From assembly GCA_013176395.1 (NCBI GenBank), contig JABMLP010000005.1, positions 744,001 to 808,000 of the forward strand: 64,000 bases of DNA, read 5' to 3'. A program made the position numbers and the translations under genes. This document shows, piece by piece, positions 1-12,478 of this stretch. How positions within the stretch are numbered: the stretch's first letter is position 1; every line of letters starts with the position of its first letter. The notes below the pieces were generated by a model that made no database searches, was not told where the DNA came from, and worked only from the letters and a program-made list of their open reading frames with translations. Origin of the DNA: Venturia oleaginea (lineage: Eukaryota; Ascomycota; Dothideomycetes; Venturiales; Venturiaceae).

Positions 1-232
1 TACCAACCAAAGTTCGAGCCACGCTCTCTCGATACTTTGAACAACTTGACCATCCAAGTCTGTATCCCCACTATCCACTCCACTTCCAATCCCAACCCCC
101 CAAGCCTCGGATCATTCCCCCTCAACTCCCGCAAAACAACCCTCCTCTCCCTCGGCGGAAGATCTTCCCTTCGTCCATCCATACCATCCTCGCCACCCTC
201 CCTTACAGAAATCTCATTCTCCCCATCACTAG

Positions 233-460
233 AATACTCAGACCCCTCTTCCTCCCTTGCCCTCTACTTCCTCCCCCCCCCCCTCCCTTTACAAAACCCT
301 GCTGCCCCCTGTATCAACCATAAGCAAATCCCTCAACGCATACCTTCTCATCGCAGTCCTTGTGTGTTCTCGAGCCGGAGCCCGAGTGGGTGATTTACTC
401 GTCTTAACATCAACCGAGATGAGGAAGACGATGAAGCACCTCGATTCTCTTAAAGAGTAA
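233..460 (+). CDS. possible 3' end of an upstream gene (unrecognised)
   Basis: An open frame runs to a TAA at 458-460. It could begin after a CTAG splice acceptor at 229-232. The predicted tail contains a hydrophobic stretch (residues like NAYLLIAVLVCS) followed by a charged segment ending in DSLKE. There is no ATG start, and I recognise no family. The region upstream (1-232) is C-rich and proline-coding in more than one frame, so the true frame there is unclear. It may be the last exon of a gene starting left of the window, or chance. Confidence 0.22.
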   Translation, partial: NTQTPLPPLPSTSSPPPSLYKTLLPPVSTISKSLNAYLLIAVLVCSRAGARVGDLLVLTSTEMRKTMKHLDSLKE

Positions 461-893
461 GATACGTCCGTCAGTACGAATCATTTGGGGATTAAGGCTC
501 GGGAGTGTATGGATATTATATAAGGAAAAAGTCTCGGGATGGATGTGTTTGCTATGTGTGTTCTAGGTGATTGCGGTGGGAGTACTTACATTTATATATA
601 TATATATATAGATGTCAAGTGTAGGGACTAACAGGTCGGTACGGAGACAAGGTTATTGTAGCGAGGGGCAGAAAGAAAGTGTCGAGTAAAGTAAAGATCG
701 GAATTGGTGAGTTTAGAGTTACCTGCCAAACTTTCAATCAAAGTGTCACGGGGAAGTCGTAGTAAACAAGGCTGGCAACAATCACTCCGACCTACTTTTT
801 CATTTATCCACCTCTGACAGTCCTATACACTGCCATTCTCGCTTCCTCTCGAGATCTCTTTCCCATAAGCATTCCCATAACAATACCACACAT
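461..893. other. intergenic, with a (TA)n microsatellite
   Basis: No gene seen. A perfect (TA)9 run lies at about 593-610. The segment nearest 893 is probably the 3' UTR of the minus-strand UTP10 gene. Confidence 0.6.
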
Positions 894-3800
894 TTAAAAT
901 TCCAAACCCTCCCCAAGCACCTCCTCAATTCTAGTAACCCACTCCCTACCCTCCCTCTCAACATCCGCATCCTCATCCTCCAACACTTCACCAAGAACCG
1001 GCATCATCTCAGGCACCATAACAAGCCATTCCTCACCCAGCTGCTCAGTCAAACCTCTCTCCAACCTCACAGCCGCCAATCTGACATCTTTATCTTCACT
1101 CTGCATTAGCTTCATGATAGCAGTGTTCAAGTCCTTATGTTGATCTGAGGCACTAGTTGCTGATGCCAAGGCGGTAATGGTTGAAATTAGTTGTGTAGAA
1201 AGGGTCGAGGAGGCGACGTGAAAGATTTCCACAAGCGGTAAAGTGATGGGTGAGAAATGGTTGGGTGATTGCCAAAAGTCGTCTTGGTCATGTGTGAATG
1301 TTTGTTCGAGGGCTGAGAGGATGGCGCTGAGTAGTTCGATTTCTTCCGTCGATGCTGCTTTTGTGGTCGTGAGAAGGTCCGCAGTGAGTTCGAGGATGTA
1401 GCTTGAGTAGCTTGTGACAAGCGCCTGCGATGATGTTAGCTGGGCGATACTTAAGTATGGCTGAATTCGATATACCTTCAAACGCTCGAACAACGTGGTC
1501 AAAAATCGATACAAAGCAGTAGCTCGCAATATCTTGCCAGAATTGTCTTTTGACGACAAAGCAGAAACCCATTCAACCATCCTGGCAAAGAACGGTCGGA
1601 AAGTAACATCGTTTAGCTTCATGATCATGGTGATGGAGACATCGTTGTAGACATCCTCCAGACTGCTGATTTCTTCAGACGTGTAACTAACATCGAGCAT
1701 GGAGTCTGATGACAAAGCGATCCGACGATGATCGAAGGCCTTGAGAAGCAGTTCAAACAGCGATGCAGAGTTCTTGACAATAGTTGCTTTTGAGCGCTCG
1801 CCAATGGCAAACTTGATGGCGTCGAGGTACTCAACAACAGCACGGTATCCTTGCTGTTGCTGGCAATGTGTGTATGATCGATTGAAAGCGGCAAATAACT
1901 CGGATGCATCAATATACTTCCCAATCAGTTTGTAGAACTCGCTACGCTTGCTCGCAGTCACTCCACTGACGCTTGACACCGAAGCAGCCTGTGCCAACTT
2001 GAGAGAACGGTCTAAGTACTCTTCACCAGTCAACAAGAAAGGTAGATGCTGAATAAGCGAGGTGATGAGAGTGAAAGATGACTTTGCAAATGTATCGCGT
2101 GATCCTTCAAGACTACCTTCCAAGTAGTCAAGCGCAACCGGGAGGACTTGAGGCACGAGCGGAATGAATTCGTCTTGCAGGACATCGACGATGGTGACCA
2201 AGCAGTACATCGAGGTATAACGCAGTGTCTCATCAGCACTTCGGAGTGCTTCAGCGCTAGTGACGACCTGAGCGGCGGCAATGATAAACGATGTGTCCTT
2301 CTTGCCGAATCGCTCAATGATTTGGTCGATACAAGAGATGGCATCGCGTTTCAGCGATACATCGGTGGACTTCTCAACCAAAGACGTGACGTAAGGAACA
2401 AACTCGAGCATTGCTGTCGTGGTCTCTGTATTCTGCTGCTTGAGGTTTTGAACCTGGGAATCGACGGAGTGGATGACAATACGGCGAATCGCGTCATCAT
2501 CTTTCTCAAGAAGACTTTGCGCGCATTTGATGAGATCGACCGTGGGAAGGATCTTGAAGATATGTGAGAGAACCCGTGAGGAGGCCTGTGAGAGATTGGG
2601 GCGCTGCTTGTGCACGAATTGTGTCATCACTATTGCATCTTGCATTAGTCCAGAGAAAGCAGTCCGCTGGGCGTTGGCGGATGGCTGATCAGGATGGAAG
2701 GACGCAACCAGTTGAGACTTCAACAGTGGATTATCCAGGAGATCGGAAAGTGCTTCGAGAAGATTGTTTGCAATGACTCCCACTTCTTCGGGTGTCTTGT
2801 CTTTCAGATTGAGTACAACTTCGGACAGGACGCGTCTTTGTTTGAAGATATCTGTCACTAATCCAACATATTGACGAATAGCGTGTAGGTCAACGCTGGG
2901 CTCGAAAACGTTGACCAGCTCGACGACAAATTTTCGGGCTTCATTATCAGTTGGGTATCTGTCAACAATCATTGCCATGATGGCAAATAGGGAGTCTTTT
3001 GGACCTAACGTTTTGGTAACATGTTCAAACAGCCCAAGCCGTCGATGAAGAGGGATATGCTCAAATGCTGCTGTAAAGCTTAGAAGCAGGTCTGACGCTC
3101 CTCGCACAACTTCCTTGTTCTTCTTTCGTAGAGACGTAACAAGTGGTGGGACGACATGCGATACTGTCTGATCGATAACATGGGCAGAATAGTCATCTGC
3201 TTGTCGGAGGATTGTTGTACCCATGAAAGTGAAGATGGGCATGACGCTGTGCAGGACCACCTCAGGTTGCCAGACAGCAAGACATGAGACGAGTAAAAGT
3301 GCGGCGTTTTGTACTTGAGGGTTCGATGTGTGGCGGATACATTCGACCAAAAGATCGGTTCGTATGACTGAGTTATCGCCGGGAGAAACTTTGGTATCCT
3401 TCAGTTTGTCCACAATGGCAAGCAAAGAATTGATTGTGAGTCCCTGGAGATAGACCATGCCCGATTCTGTTTGGGCGCGGTAGTGGTGGATTTCTCCGAG
3501 CGCGTGGAACAGGCCCTTGAGCAACTCGGGATGCGTTGCTGGCTTCGAGCTGTCAATGACTTCGAGTACCAAAGTGTATTTCCGAAGTGCGGACGCAAGA
3601 TCGTTTTGGTTGACAGGTGTCATCTTGGTCATTTCGGACCTACTTGTCCGTCGGCGCTTTGCAGAAGGTGGTTGATCTGGCATTGAGAGGGCATTTGGCA
3701 GTTTCTCGAGCAAAGCTACCAACAGTTCTGTGGGCAACTTGAGGGATCGAAGTGACTCTAATGCGAGATTTGAGGCTACTGCATTCTGGGTACCACTTTG

Positions 3801-6377
3801 GCTGCATTCAAACAATCCAAAGCCGGCATCTTTCTGGTCAGCGGAATTTAGCGATGGCCATGTTTCCTTTAATACTTGATGTGCAGATGGGAGTACTTCG
3901 GGTCGCAGTCCAGGAGTATGTGCAGTGACAATATCCTTGAGAACAGCAAAAGCTTTCTTCTCTTTGGGTGAGACTGCTCTCAGATACACAAGGTCAACTT
4001 CTGACTGCGAGAGGGCTATACCGGACATGTTGTGAGCTGGCGAGACAATCCAATGCTTCAGTGCCGGGAGCAATATTTGCGAGCGTCCTTTGGATCCGCT
4101 CTCACCCACACGTCTCAAGATATCGAGTAGCTGATATTTGACTTGCAGGAGAGGTGTACAAACAGCATGACTTGCCAGGGAGGCAAATATCGCAGTTCTA
4201 GACTCCAATCCCAACTTGACAACCCCAGCTTTGAGGGCTTTTTTGGAGCCTTCAACGCCGTCGATTGCTGCGCTTATCATGGTTGTAATATTGCTGGCGT
4301 CCAAGACGTATTCCTCTAAATCTAGCAACAGCAATTTGCGCACGAAATCGCTTGATCCTTTTGTCGACGATGTCCATTGCGTTCCTTGAGCCGCACTGTA
4401 TAACACATCTTTCCCAAGAATCTGAGGCTTTTTCGTGTTTTGGTTCTCGGTTGAGAGGAGTAGCTTGTACTGGCGATTGAGAGCTGTGGTGCACTCAGCT
4501 GCAGCTTTGCGAACACTGGTAGATCTGTCCGATAGTGCAACAATCAGGTATGGAATGATACACTGGAAATCAAGATCCGGAGTGTCCGTGGCTTTCAAGT
4601 GATCTGATATGATCCTTAGCGCTGCAGCTCTGGCTACTGGAGGATATTTGCTGCATAGGACTCGTAACAGAAAGCTGATGATAGGCACAGCTCCATGGGG
4701 CCCATCTGACCTCAAAGCTGGCAACATCAAGAATCGTTTGACGTTTATCTCAGCAGAGAACGCGAGGATATAAAGAGCTCCGAAGAATGCAAAGTCTGAG
4801 GAGTCCAGATTTGAGATGAAAGAGGGATCTTCTAGAGTCTTGTCCGTAGCGGTTGCCATGGCAATTTCGAAATCCGAGGTTGATGGAGGCACGTCAAGCA
4901 TTTCCACATTTCCGTCCTCAATCTTCGCTTCGATTACGAGGGGAAGCACGGTCTGCAGGGAGAGCTCAAGATCATCACGGCTGATTGAGGATTTCGCCAA
5001 CACTTTGTTAAAAAGCCCACTCCACTTTGGTGACTCTGCCAAAAGTGTAACTAGGTCCGCAAGGTTGGAGCGCTGCTCGGATGTGATTGAGGATCCAGTT
5101 TCTTGGATCTTCTTCGAGCTCGACAACAGCTCTTTGACGACAATTCGCAATTCCGGTTGTGTGAGGATGTCCTCCTGCATTATTTTTGCCACACCATCGA
5201 GGCTGACATTTTCGCTTTTGGTCCGATGAAGACGCTTGAGACATCCGATAATATAACCGAGAGCAAGTCGGTCAACTCGGTATCGCTGACCAACTAACGT
5301 GACCTGTTCCACAAAGTCATTGCATTTCAGAAGCCTCTTGGTCGTGTCTTTCGATAGCCCACATGACTCTCTCTCTTGAGCAAGAACCGCTAGACATGTG
5401 ATTCTGGCATCAATAGTTGGCGTGGTCCATCCTGAGGCCACAGATTCCATCAATGAGTCGAGCTCTCCGTCTGCAAGTCGGCCTTTGGCGGCCATTACCG
5501 TGACGATCATACAAGCTCCGAGTATTAAATCCGGGATATTTGGTAGAGAGAATGCGTCGATCAATACCGGCACGACTAGTGTGAGGAGATCCTGCTTTCT
5601 CTGCAAGTGGATGGTTTCTCGTCCGGATTGGGCCTGAGAAAGTCTGCCATCTACGGCCTGTGTGACGATGCCAGCCCAGAATGACAGAAGAACAGACGAA
5701 TGATGCCTTGCTTTGGCGACTTTGAGCACGTAGCTGTTGAAAGAACGAAAGAACCCATCAGTGGACTTTGCAGCGCTTACGATGGTGTGGAATTGAGGAT
5801 TCTGCAACGCTTGGATGCTTGGGTATAGGAATCTGAAATTGGGCGAAATGGTCCGTGGGAGTATGGAAAGCAGCGAGAGGAATAGCGGTGTGGAATGGTA
5901 CGGGAGAAAGGTCAGGATAAGACAGTCTGTGTTATATTCGTGAACTCTATATGCCTAGATTAGTATTGTCCACATTCTTCTTTCCGACAGAGAGTGTTAC
6001 CTAAAGCGCCGTATGACCCATTCCACAGCCTTTTGCGCGGGCTTCAGAAGAAGTCTTGTTCCAACCAGCCCCAGGAAACTGTCGAGAACAAGATTCAATT
6101 CCTTGTTCTCATCAGCCGTCATTTGCTCCCTCTCTTCCGTTTTGCTCTGCTCGCTGAAGATATTCGCGTAGAAGGGCTCGAATCTTCTGTCCAGTGTACA
6201 TAGCTCTTGGAATCCTTCAATACATATCTGGTATAGTGTTTCGAAGTCTTGCGAGACAGCTACTTTTGGCTCGAAGAGTAGTGATTTCCCATGGGCCGCC
6301 TTCTGGGCTTTGAGGTCTAATTGATTCGTGCTGTTCGCGGAAAGTTTGGCGAGCTGCCGCTGGAGTTCGGTCGCCAT
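894..6377 (-). CDS. UTP10: U3 snoRNA-associated protein 10 (UTP10/HEATR1), SSU processome
   Basis: Large HEAT-repeat subunit of the t-UTP module of the small-subunit processome; it acts in the nucleolus in 18S pre-rRNA transcription and processing. Exons (minus): 6377-6001, 5946-1476, 1424-894. Intron 1 (5947-6000, 54 nt) has GTAACA donor, TACTAAT branch and TAG acceptor; it joins IRRF to RVHEYNTDCL, a conserved family junction. The second intron (1425-1475, 51 nt, GTATAT...GCTAACAT...CAG) is a multiple of three without a stop, so the frame reads through it; I call it an intron because LK then joins ALVTSYSSYI as in homologues. Predicted length is 1792 residues with it removed (1809 if retained), normal for the family. 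The N-terminal conserved block is in exon 1; alpha-helical HEAT repeats fill the rest; the C-terminal BP28CT region ends near the stop. Divergent from NRDE2, 458 bp between start codons. Confidence 0.95.
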
Positions 6378-6835
6378 ATCGGAGTGTGTTCTTTGTCGAG
6401 TCCTTCTTCGGTCAATTCCTGGAATAGCTCATGGATGCTTGAACCGGGGCGATGCGACTGTAGGATGGCGGTTTCACGGAGGGTTTCGTGTCGTTCGGAA
6501 TTCTCAGCTGGAAGCGATACTTTCTGTTTCTGCCTCTGTCTATAGTGACCCGGAAATGTGGTGGTCTTGGTGAATTGCAGGTGTAGATTTCTTCTCTGGA
6601 AAAGTTTGGATGTAACTTTTTCCGCGAGTCATGCACATTTCGGTGGATACACGGGCATTAGTACACCAAGAGGCGCTCTGCAAGCAACAGACTATGCGCT
6701 AACGACCAACAACTGCTATTGATATCAACAGTCGCGTCGAATCCAACATGATCGTGAGGCAGCCCGTTCAATCTACCACAACACCCTCTCATCCGCGCCA
6801 TTGAGCCGCAGGATAGGCGTGTCGGCGACATCACC
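6378..6835. promoter_or_regulatory. shared upstream region of UTP10 and NRDE2
   Basis: 458 bp separate the two divergent start codons, so this must carry both promoters and 5' UTRs. I see no clear TATA box. That both products act on nuclear RNA is suggestive of co-regulation only. Confidence 0.5.
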
Positions 6836-9800
6836 ATGACCGAGTCAGATAAGCCGGCCGTCCCTAAATTCTCGAGCTTCAAGCCAAAATCTGCGCCCAC
6901 AAAAGATGCGCCATCTGATCCTACGGCCAAAGAGGACCGCCGAAAAGAAGAGAAGAGAGACAAGCACAAGGACAAGGACAGGGAAGGTGGCCATCGCCGT
7001 CGCAGGAGCAAGGACAGAGAGCGTAGACGGGAGAGAGACCGTGTCAAGAGTCCAACCACCAGCCAGTCCGTGGTGAAGGCTGACACCTCAGATCTGGCCA
7101 TTCGTACCGAGGACAACGACTACGTGGCATCGTACAGGATAGACACCACCGGTGATGTGGCTAACCTGAAATATGGTAGACTTCATCGTTACAGTATCCC
7201 TGCATATCGGAGGTCTGGATATGGCAATGTGATGGGTGCCGGAACAAGAGCAAAGATAGATCGCTTTCTCTCAGATGAGAAAGGCATTGTCGTCGATGCG
7301 CCAGAATCCTCTAAGAAACACAAGAAGCGTCCACTCCTCAAACCCACCTCACAGAATACTCGCAGCCTCCGATTGATACAATCAGATATAGAGGCTCAGC
7401 ATATTGATCACGTCCAAGATTTCCTCGCTCTGCTTCCAAGCAGGGAGCAAAAGAGGGATTCCGAGTCCCCAATTCCTGAGAATGGCGAGGTGGACTACCG
7501 ATCTATTGAGGGCAAGGCGAAGGAAAGGAATCGGCCCAATGATGCGGACTTGGAATACTTGACCGGTTCATCCGACAGTGGACAAAATGCCGAGCTGGAG
7601 GTAGCCGCACGAAGAGTCAATGCTCAATTATTTCGTCGAACTCGAGATGACCCTCATGACCTGACTGCCTGGCTCGAAATGGTCGAACATCAAGCCGCAC
7701 TCCTTGGATTCATGCCGAACGAGAACCTCTCAAACTCTGAACAACGGACCTTGGCCGAGATGAGGCTCTCCATATACGAAGATGCTCTCAAAGCCATCGG
7801 GAATGACATTGCGTCGAGAACAACTCTAGAACTAGGATTGCTAGAAGAAGGCGCAAAGATTTGGGAAGCAAGCAAGCTCTCGGAGCTATGGGAGAAGATT
7901 TCTCGTGCCAACACGTCCAATGCCCGCATCTGCATCGCGTATCTGAACTTCATTCAAACGAGTTTCACCAGTTTCGAATTTGAAAAGTGCAAAAGCATCT
8001 TCCTAGGTTGTATGCAGGATCTAAATACGCAGCCGGCTGTCAGTTCGGTATCCCGTGAAAATGCAAAGGCTATCGTTTACATTTTCCTACGGCTGACAAC
8101 TCTCATGCGTGAAGCAGGGTACCACGAATTGGCAGAAGCACTTTGGCAGGCTGTCCTTGAGCTTCAGTTCTCCCGTCCTACCACGGTGCATGGAAGCCTC
8201 AAAGCTGCGTTCGAAGACTTCTGGGAAAGTGAAGTGCCGCGTATTGGCGAAACCAATGCAAAAGGTTGGAGCAGCTTTGATTTGGAAACTCAAGAAACTC
8301 CTGAACCTATCAACATAATGCCCAAATCAGTTGGAGAAGGTGAGGATATATTCAAGAGGTTTGCGATTGCTGAGCAGACTACCGCACGGATTCCCGAGCT
8401 TGCACACGCAGGAAGAAGTTCGGATGATACAGGGGAAGATGATCCATATCACATGGTCCTATTTCGCGACATTGAGCCAATCTTGTTTCCTGTTATGCTT
8501 GGGCACGACTCTCCGCGAGATCTTGTTCCTGCTTTCCTGCTCTTTCTCGGCATGCCTCTACCAGAAGCTCACAACCGTGAGTACGAGGCCTGGGAACTGG
8601 AGCCCTTCTTGACCACCATCACACACGGAACACCTGGACCAAAGAATGAAGGATCGGACGCAGTGGCCAAACATCGACGCATGACGACGGAAGTCTTGTT
8701 CTCAGACGCATTCACTGGGACCGAGTTGATAGATTCTGGTTGGGTGTGTCGGGCTCTGCAGAGTTTGGTAGATGCGAATGCCGAAGACGACATACTTTCT
8801 GAATACTACTTGGCTTTCGAGTATCATACATCACCGTCGACCGTAGCCAAAAGCGCGAAAAGACTGCTCAAGAAGCGCCCCCAAAGCCTGCGGCTGTACA
8901 ATGCCTACGGGATCATTCAAACTAGGCTCAAGGCACTGGCAGATGGCAGCGAGTTGTTCGTCAAAACTCTCGGTATGGCTGCCTCTCTTGATGCATCGGA
9001 GCAGAACAATACGATTCTCCTCTGGCGGTCCTGGATTTTTGAAGCTGTTCGGGTCAACGCAATACCAGAAACCATCAGACGTTTGCTATGTATCGGCACG
9101 AGCAAGCTCGTTGAGAATATTCCTAACGATGATACCTTTCCGCAATTCTCCTCTGGAAATGTTCTTAGGGCGACGAAATTTCTGACGGAAGGCCGCGATG
9201 GGATGTTATCCGCCGGTTTCGATCATTTAGCTGTGCTATATGTAGAGCTTCTGGCTCTCTTCACCTATTTCGAGGCCTCGGGTAGGTTCATAAATTCTTT
9301 TCCCCTCGATTACACCTCTATTCTGGAAACTAGTGCTTAACTCAACTTCGATGTCTATAAATTCCTGGCAATTCACTCTTCTTGGATTGCCAGAAGTCTA
9401 TCGGTATCGATCTTGTGTCAAGGGTTTCCAACACGAATGGTATAAACAAGGTTTCGATATTTAGAACGGCACAGAACGAACTAACTTACATGGCCTCAGA
9501 ATCTCTCCAAGCTAGCCTCGATATCTACGCCTCAGCCTCCAAACTCTTCCAAAATCGTGGAAAAGACCACTCACCAGCCCACGAACAACTCCATCAAGCC
9601 AGAGCCGCCCTCCTATCCTTCCATCAACAACGAGCACCCTTCCTCAAACCATCCATTATTCGCGATTGCCTAGTCGAGAGCGTCACGCTGTTCCCAAACA
9701 ACACCATCTTCTTAACGGTATACACGGATAATGAAAAGCGCTTCAGGCTGGATGATAGAGTGAGAGCTGTCCTTTCCAATATCGTCCTGCAAGATAGAAA

Positions 9801-10200
9801 CGATACTGTCCTCGGTTGGTCCTTTGCCGTTTATTCTGAGCGTCAACGTGGTCTTGAGTTTGGTGGTACACGGCATGCCATTCGCGCTGTTTACGACAGA
9901 GCTGTGAATCGAGCGGCGAAACATAGTGTTGGACTTTGGATGTCTTATTTCCTCTTTGAAATTGAGATCGGTGATTATTCAAAGGCGAAACAGGTTTTCT
10001 TCCGTGGGTTGACGTGTTTGCCGTGGAGTAAGTGGTTTATTATGTTGGCTTTTAGGTATTTGGATGGGGTTTTGGGAGGAGAGGAGTTGGGAAGGGTATG
10101 GAAGGTGCTTGGGGAGAAGGGGATGAGGGTTGTGGTTGATATTCAAGATCAGTTGGATGATATGGCGGAGTTGCAGGTGAAGAGGAGACGGATTGAGTAG
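6836..10200 (+). CDS. NRDE2: NRDE-2 family nuclear RNA-surveillance protein
   Basis: NRDE-2 proteins (Nrl1 in fission yeast) bind the Mtr4-type exosome helicase and spliceosome-linked factors and affect RNA decay and small-RNA-guided silencing; this is family knowledge. Exons 6836-9281 and 9500-10200; intron of 218 nt with GTAGGT donor, CTAAC-like branch near 9481 and TCAG acceptor. Product 1048 residues. It starts with a Lys/Arg/Asp/Glu-rich disordered stretch (about residues 30-75), then the signature block near residues 98-140 (GDVANLKYG, RYSIPAYRRSGYGNVMG), then alpha-helical HAT/TPR-like repeats to the C-terminus, where the basic tail VKRRRIE could be a nuclear localisation signal. The ATG is in good context (ACCATGA). 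The intron is longer than most in the window and might hide a small exon, although frame is kept without one. Confidence 0.93.
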
Positions 10201-10687
10201 AGTCGTAATCGTGTTGCTGGGTATGTTACTATGATCTCCTCATAATGAAGAGCCAGATTTTGATGGAATTGCCATGCAAAATTGTCATTGAACGGTGTAC
10301 TTGACTAGTAATGGATGGACATGGGGTCTTCGCGATGCTATACATTCATGGATTGCATATTCGGTGTTACATTTTGTCACCAGCGGTACCACCAAAATCG
10401 ACTAAGCGGACGAGAACTATTGCTTAGAATTTCTCCACCTCGCTTCTGCGATACTGCTACTCATCCACGATATTGACAAAATGCGTAGTAGTTGATCGTT
10501 AGCGAAATCCTCCCTCGCTAGCAATATTTCAACCCATCAATCATATACCTCGACCACCACACGCCAATACAATCTCCACATCCGGAATTTAATGAGCAAA
10601 GTAGTATATCACAAGGCCATCGTTTCCCCTCTTTCTCACTAGATAGAAGGAGGATATAAAAACGTCAGATGCGTTATACACCCGTCA
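10201..10687. other. intergenic, NRDE2 3' side
   Basis: No gene or repeat recognised. The first part is probably NRDE2 3' UTR. Confidence 0.5.
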
Positions 10688-11383
10688 CTAAAGACAATAA
10701 CCTCCAGTTCTACAGGAAATCACCCCACTGGCTTTGAGCCCAATTAATTTCGCTGGCTTGGTGCCTTGAATTGTCTTGGGATTGTACGGGCGCGGGATAT
10801 AGTATGTTCGTGGGGGAATGAAAGCTACTGTACTATGTAGAATATGCGTCTCTGGGATAGGCAAAACGTTGTGGGATTGTGCAATCGGATGATGATGGCG
10901 AGACGGCGGTGTTTGCCAATCAGACGGGGGATGCGGTCTTTGCTGGTGTGCTGAAACTTTGGGTGCAGACCGGTACTGTGAATGGAACTGGTTATCGTTA
11001 ACATACTTTCTGTCGTCCTTAATATCCTTCTCGTCGTCCTGATTATTGTCCTCCTCATTAATCTCCCCATCGTCTTCATCAGCTTCTTTCTCCACTTCTC
11101 TGTCCTTTATATCCACGAAGCCCGACTCTCCTGTTGTGGAGGAAGCCGACTCGGTATCTGAGTTCCCATCGTTGTTGGCCTTTCTTGAGACTGGGCGCTT
11201 GGTCTTGGCCATACCTTCGGAAGCAGTAGCACGATTCCTATGGAGAGGAGGTCCACAGTACTTCAAGAATAGCGCATATATCTGCCCATAACTATAATTG
11301 GCTTGTTTTCGAAGATGTTTAGACAACGTCCAAGCTGAGCTGCCCCGATATGCCTGAACAAATAGATGGCAATCCCCTCCCAT
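10688..11383 (-). CDS. hypothetical acidic, low-complexity ORF
   Basis: A 231-codon frame from ATG at 11383 to a stop at 10688. A better-placed internal ATG lies at 11212 (GGTATGGCC). The middle is Asp/Glu/Asn-rich (about residues 75-130), then His/Pro/Gln-rich, then a Pro/Tyr/Lys tail. No domain recognised. It lies just downstream, on the same strand, of a broken NACHT-type P-loop segment (11740-11915), so it may be a decayed part of the same locus rather than a gene. Either reading is weak. Confidence 0.3.
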   Translation of the reverse strand: MGGDCHLFVQAYRGSSAWTLSKHLRKQANYSYGQIYALFLKYCGPPLHRNRATASEGMAKTKRPVSRKANNDGNSDTESASSTTGESGFVDIKDREVEKEADEDDGEINEEDNNQDDEKDIKDDRKYVNDNQFHSQYRSAPKVSAHQQRPHPPSDWQTPPSRHHHPIAQSHNVLPIPETHILHSTVAFIPPRTYYIPRPYNPKTIQGTKPAKLIGLKASGVISCRTGGYCL

Positions 11384-11739
11384 TTGCAGCCTGACTTCAA
11401 TAGTCTTGATATAAGGTCCAAGAAAGTTTTGGTTTTGAAAGATGGGAACTTAATTCTCCAAGGCGGCAATCAGTGTCTGTCCGGCGTCTATCGTGTCATT
11501 GACCCTTGCCAGGCGATTTTCGAGAGGTCGTTGCACGCCACACACTGCCATGATATACGTGAAGGAGGGCGAATCAGCATGGAGGAGGAAATAGGATGTC
11601 CAATGACTGCCGCTCGCAGTACTACATCTGTCGTGAAATGGTGACCTGGACTTATTTCCAGCAACGGGGCTCGTGAGAACGGTGGCAACCTTATCGACTT
11701 CGTCAAGTAACTCGACAACCGTGGTAATATCTTCCGGAG

Positions 11740-11915
11740 TTTCAAGTGCTGTGGTGGTATATTTGACGCATCTCTGAACTTATTGCCAGAATACAGGAGC
11801 ACGCCAGGTCATGGGACTCAAATCCGACCCAGACTTCGAGCTGGTTCTTGGTCTCTGGATTGTGGCGCATGCACTTCATAAGTGTAGACTTGCCCGAGCC
11901 GGGCCTCCCGGTGTT
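11740..11915 (-). pseudogene. relic of a NACHT/STAND (NLR-like) NTPase
   Basis: The minus-strand frame spanning 11915-11742 encodes a clean Walker A motif, GRPGSGKST (11909-11883), followed by LMKCMRHNPETKNQLEVWVG, the usual wording of fungal NACHT proteins (GKPGSGKSTLMK...H..T...L..WA). A TAG at 11918-11916 sits directly upstream and another stop closes the frame near 11740. No Walker B or repeat domain follows intact; another minus frame nearby has LLDEVDKVATVL. No intact gene can be built here, so I call it a fragment. Fungal NLR-like proteins act in non-self recognition and heterokaryon incompatibility; function here is presumably lost. Confidence 0.6.
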
Positions 11916-11925
11916 CTAGTCTCAG

Positions 11926-12478
11926 AATCTGAGCCCAAATCAGATCAATTAGCTATATATAATGCAACTTCTGGGTTTCTCACGCGGCTGCTGAGCATTG
12001 TTCCCAATTTTAACCCTCCTTTTCGACATGCCAAGTTTCTCACACAGCTCTTCTCCCTCTACCGCGAGATAATGAACGAGGGGAATCTTGCTTGAATTTC
12101 GAATAGTTGAAGGATTGCTGAAGCGTGCAAATTAGCGGGAATAAGACGCTAGTTGAAAAGAGTAATGAGCGGAACTTTCATCTTTACTTCTAAAAAGTTA
12201 AATCGAAAAACATCGACAATAGAAGGAATTCTAGTAGAAGGCACTGATTCTTTAGCAAAAAGTTGCATTGTAATACCTACAAGTTACTCTGCCCTAATAT
12301 ACCATCTCAGTCTCAGGCTATTCCCATTCAGCCTGAAAAATATCCCTATTCACGCCCAGAGAAAACGCCTCGACTCGACGATTGCTCACTTACTCCTCAT
12401 TGATGCAACTGCGTTACGCGCATAGGAAACAGCACTTCATCAAACACCGCCCCGAGTCCAACCTACTTGCCGATTTAC
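11926..12478. other. intergenic / decayed sequence upstream of the NACHT relic
   Basis: No gene supported. On the minus strand this would have held the N-terminal part of the NACHT protein, but I could not recognise one. The right end borders the YSH1 stop. Confidence 0.4.
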
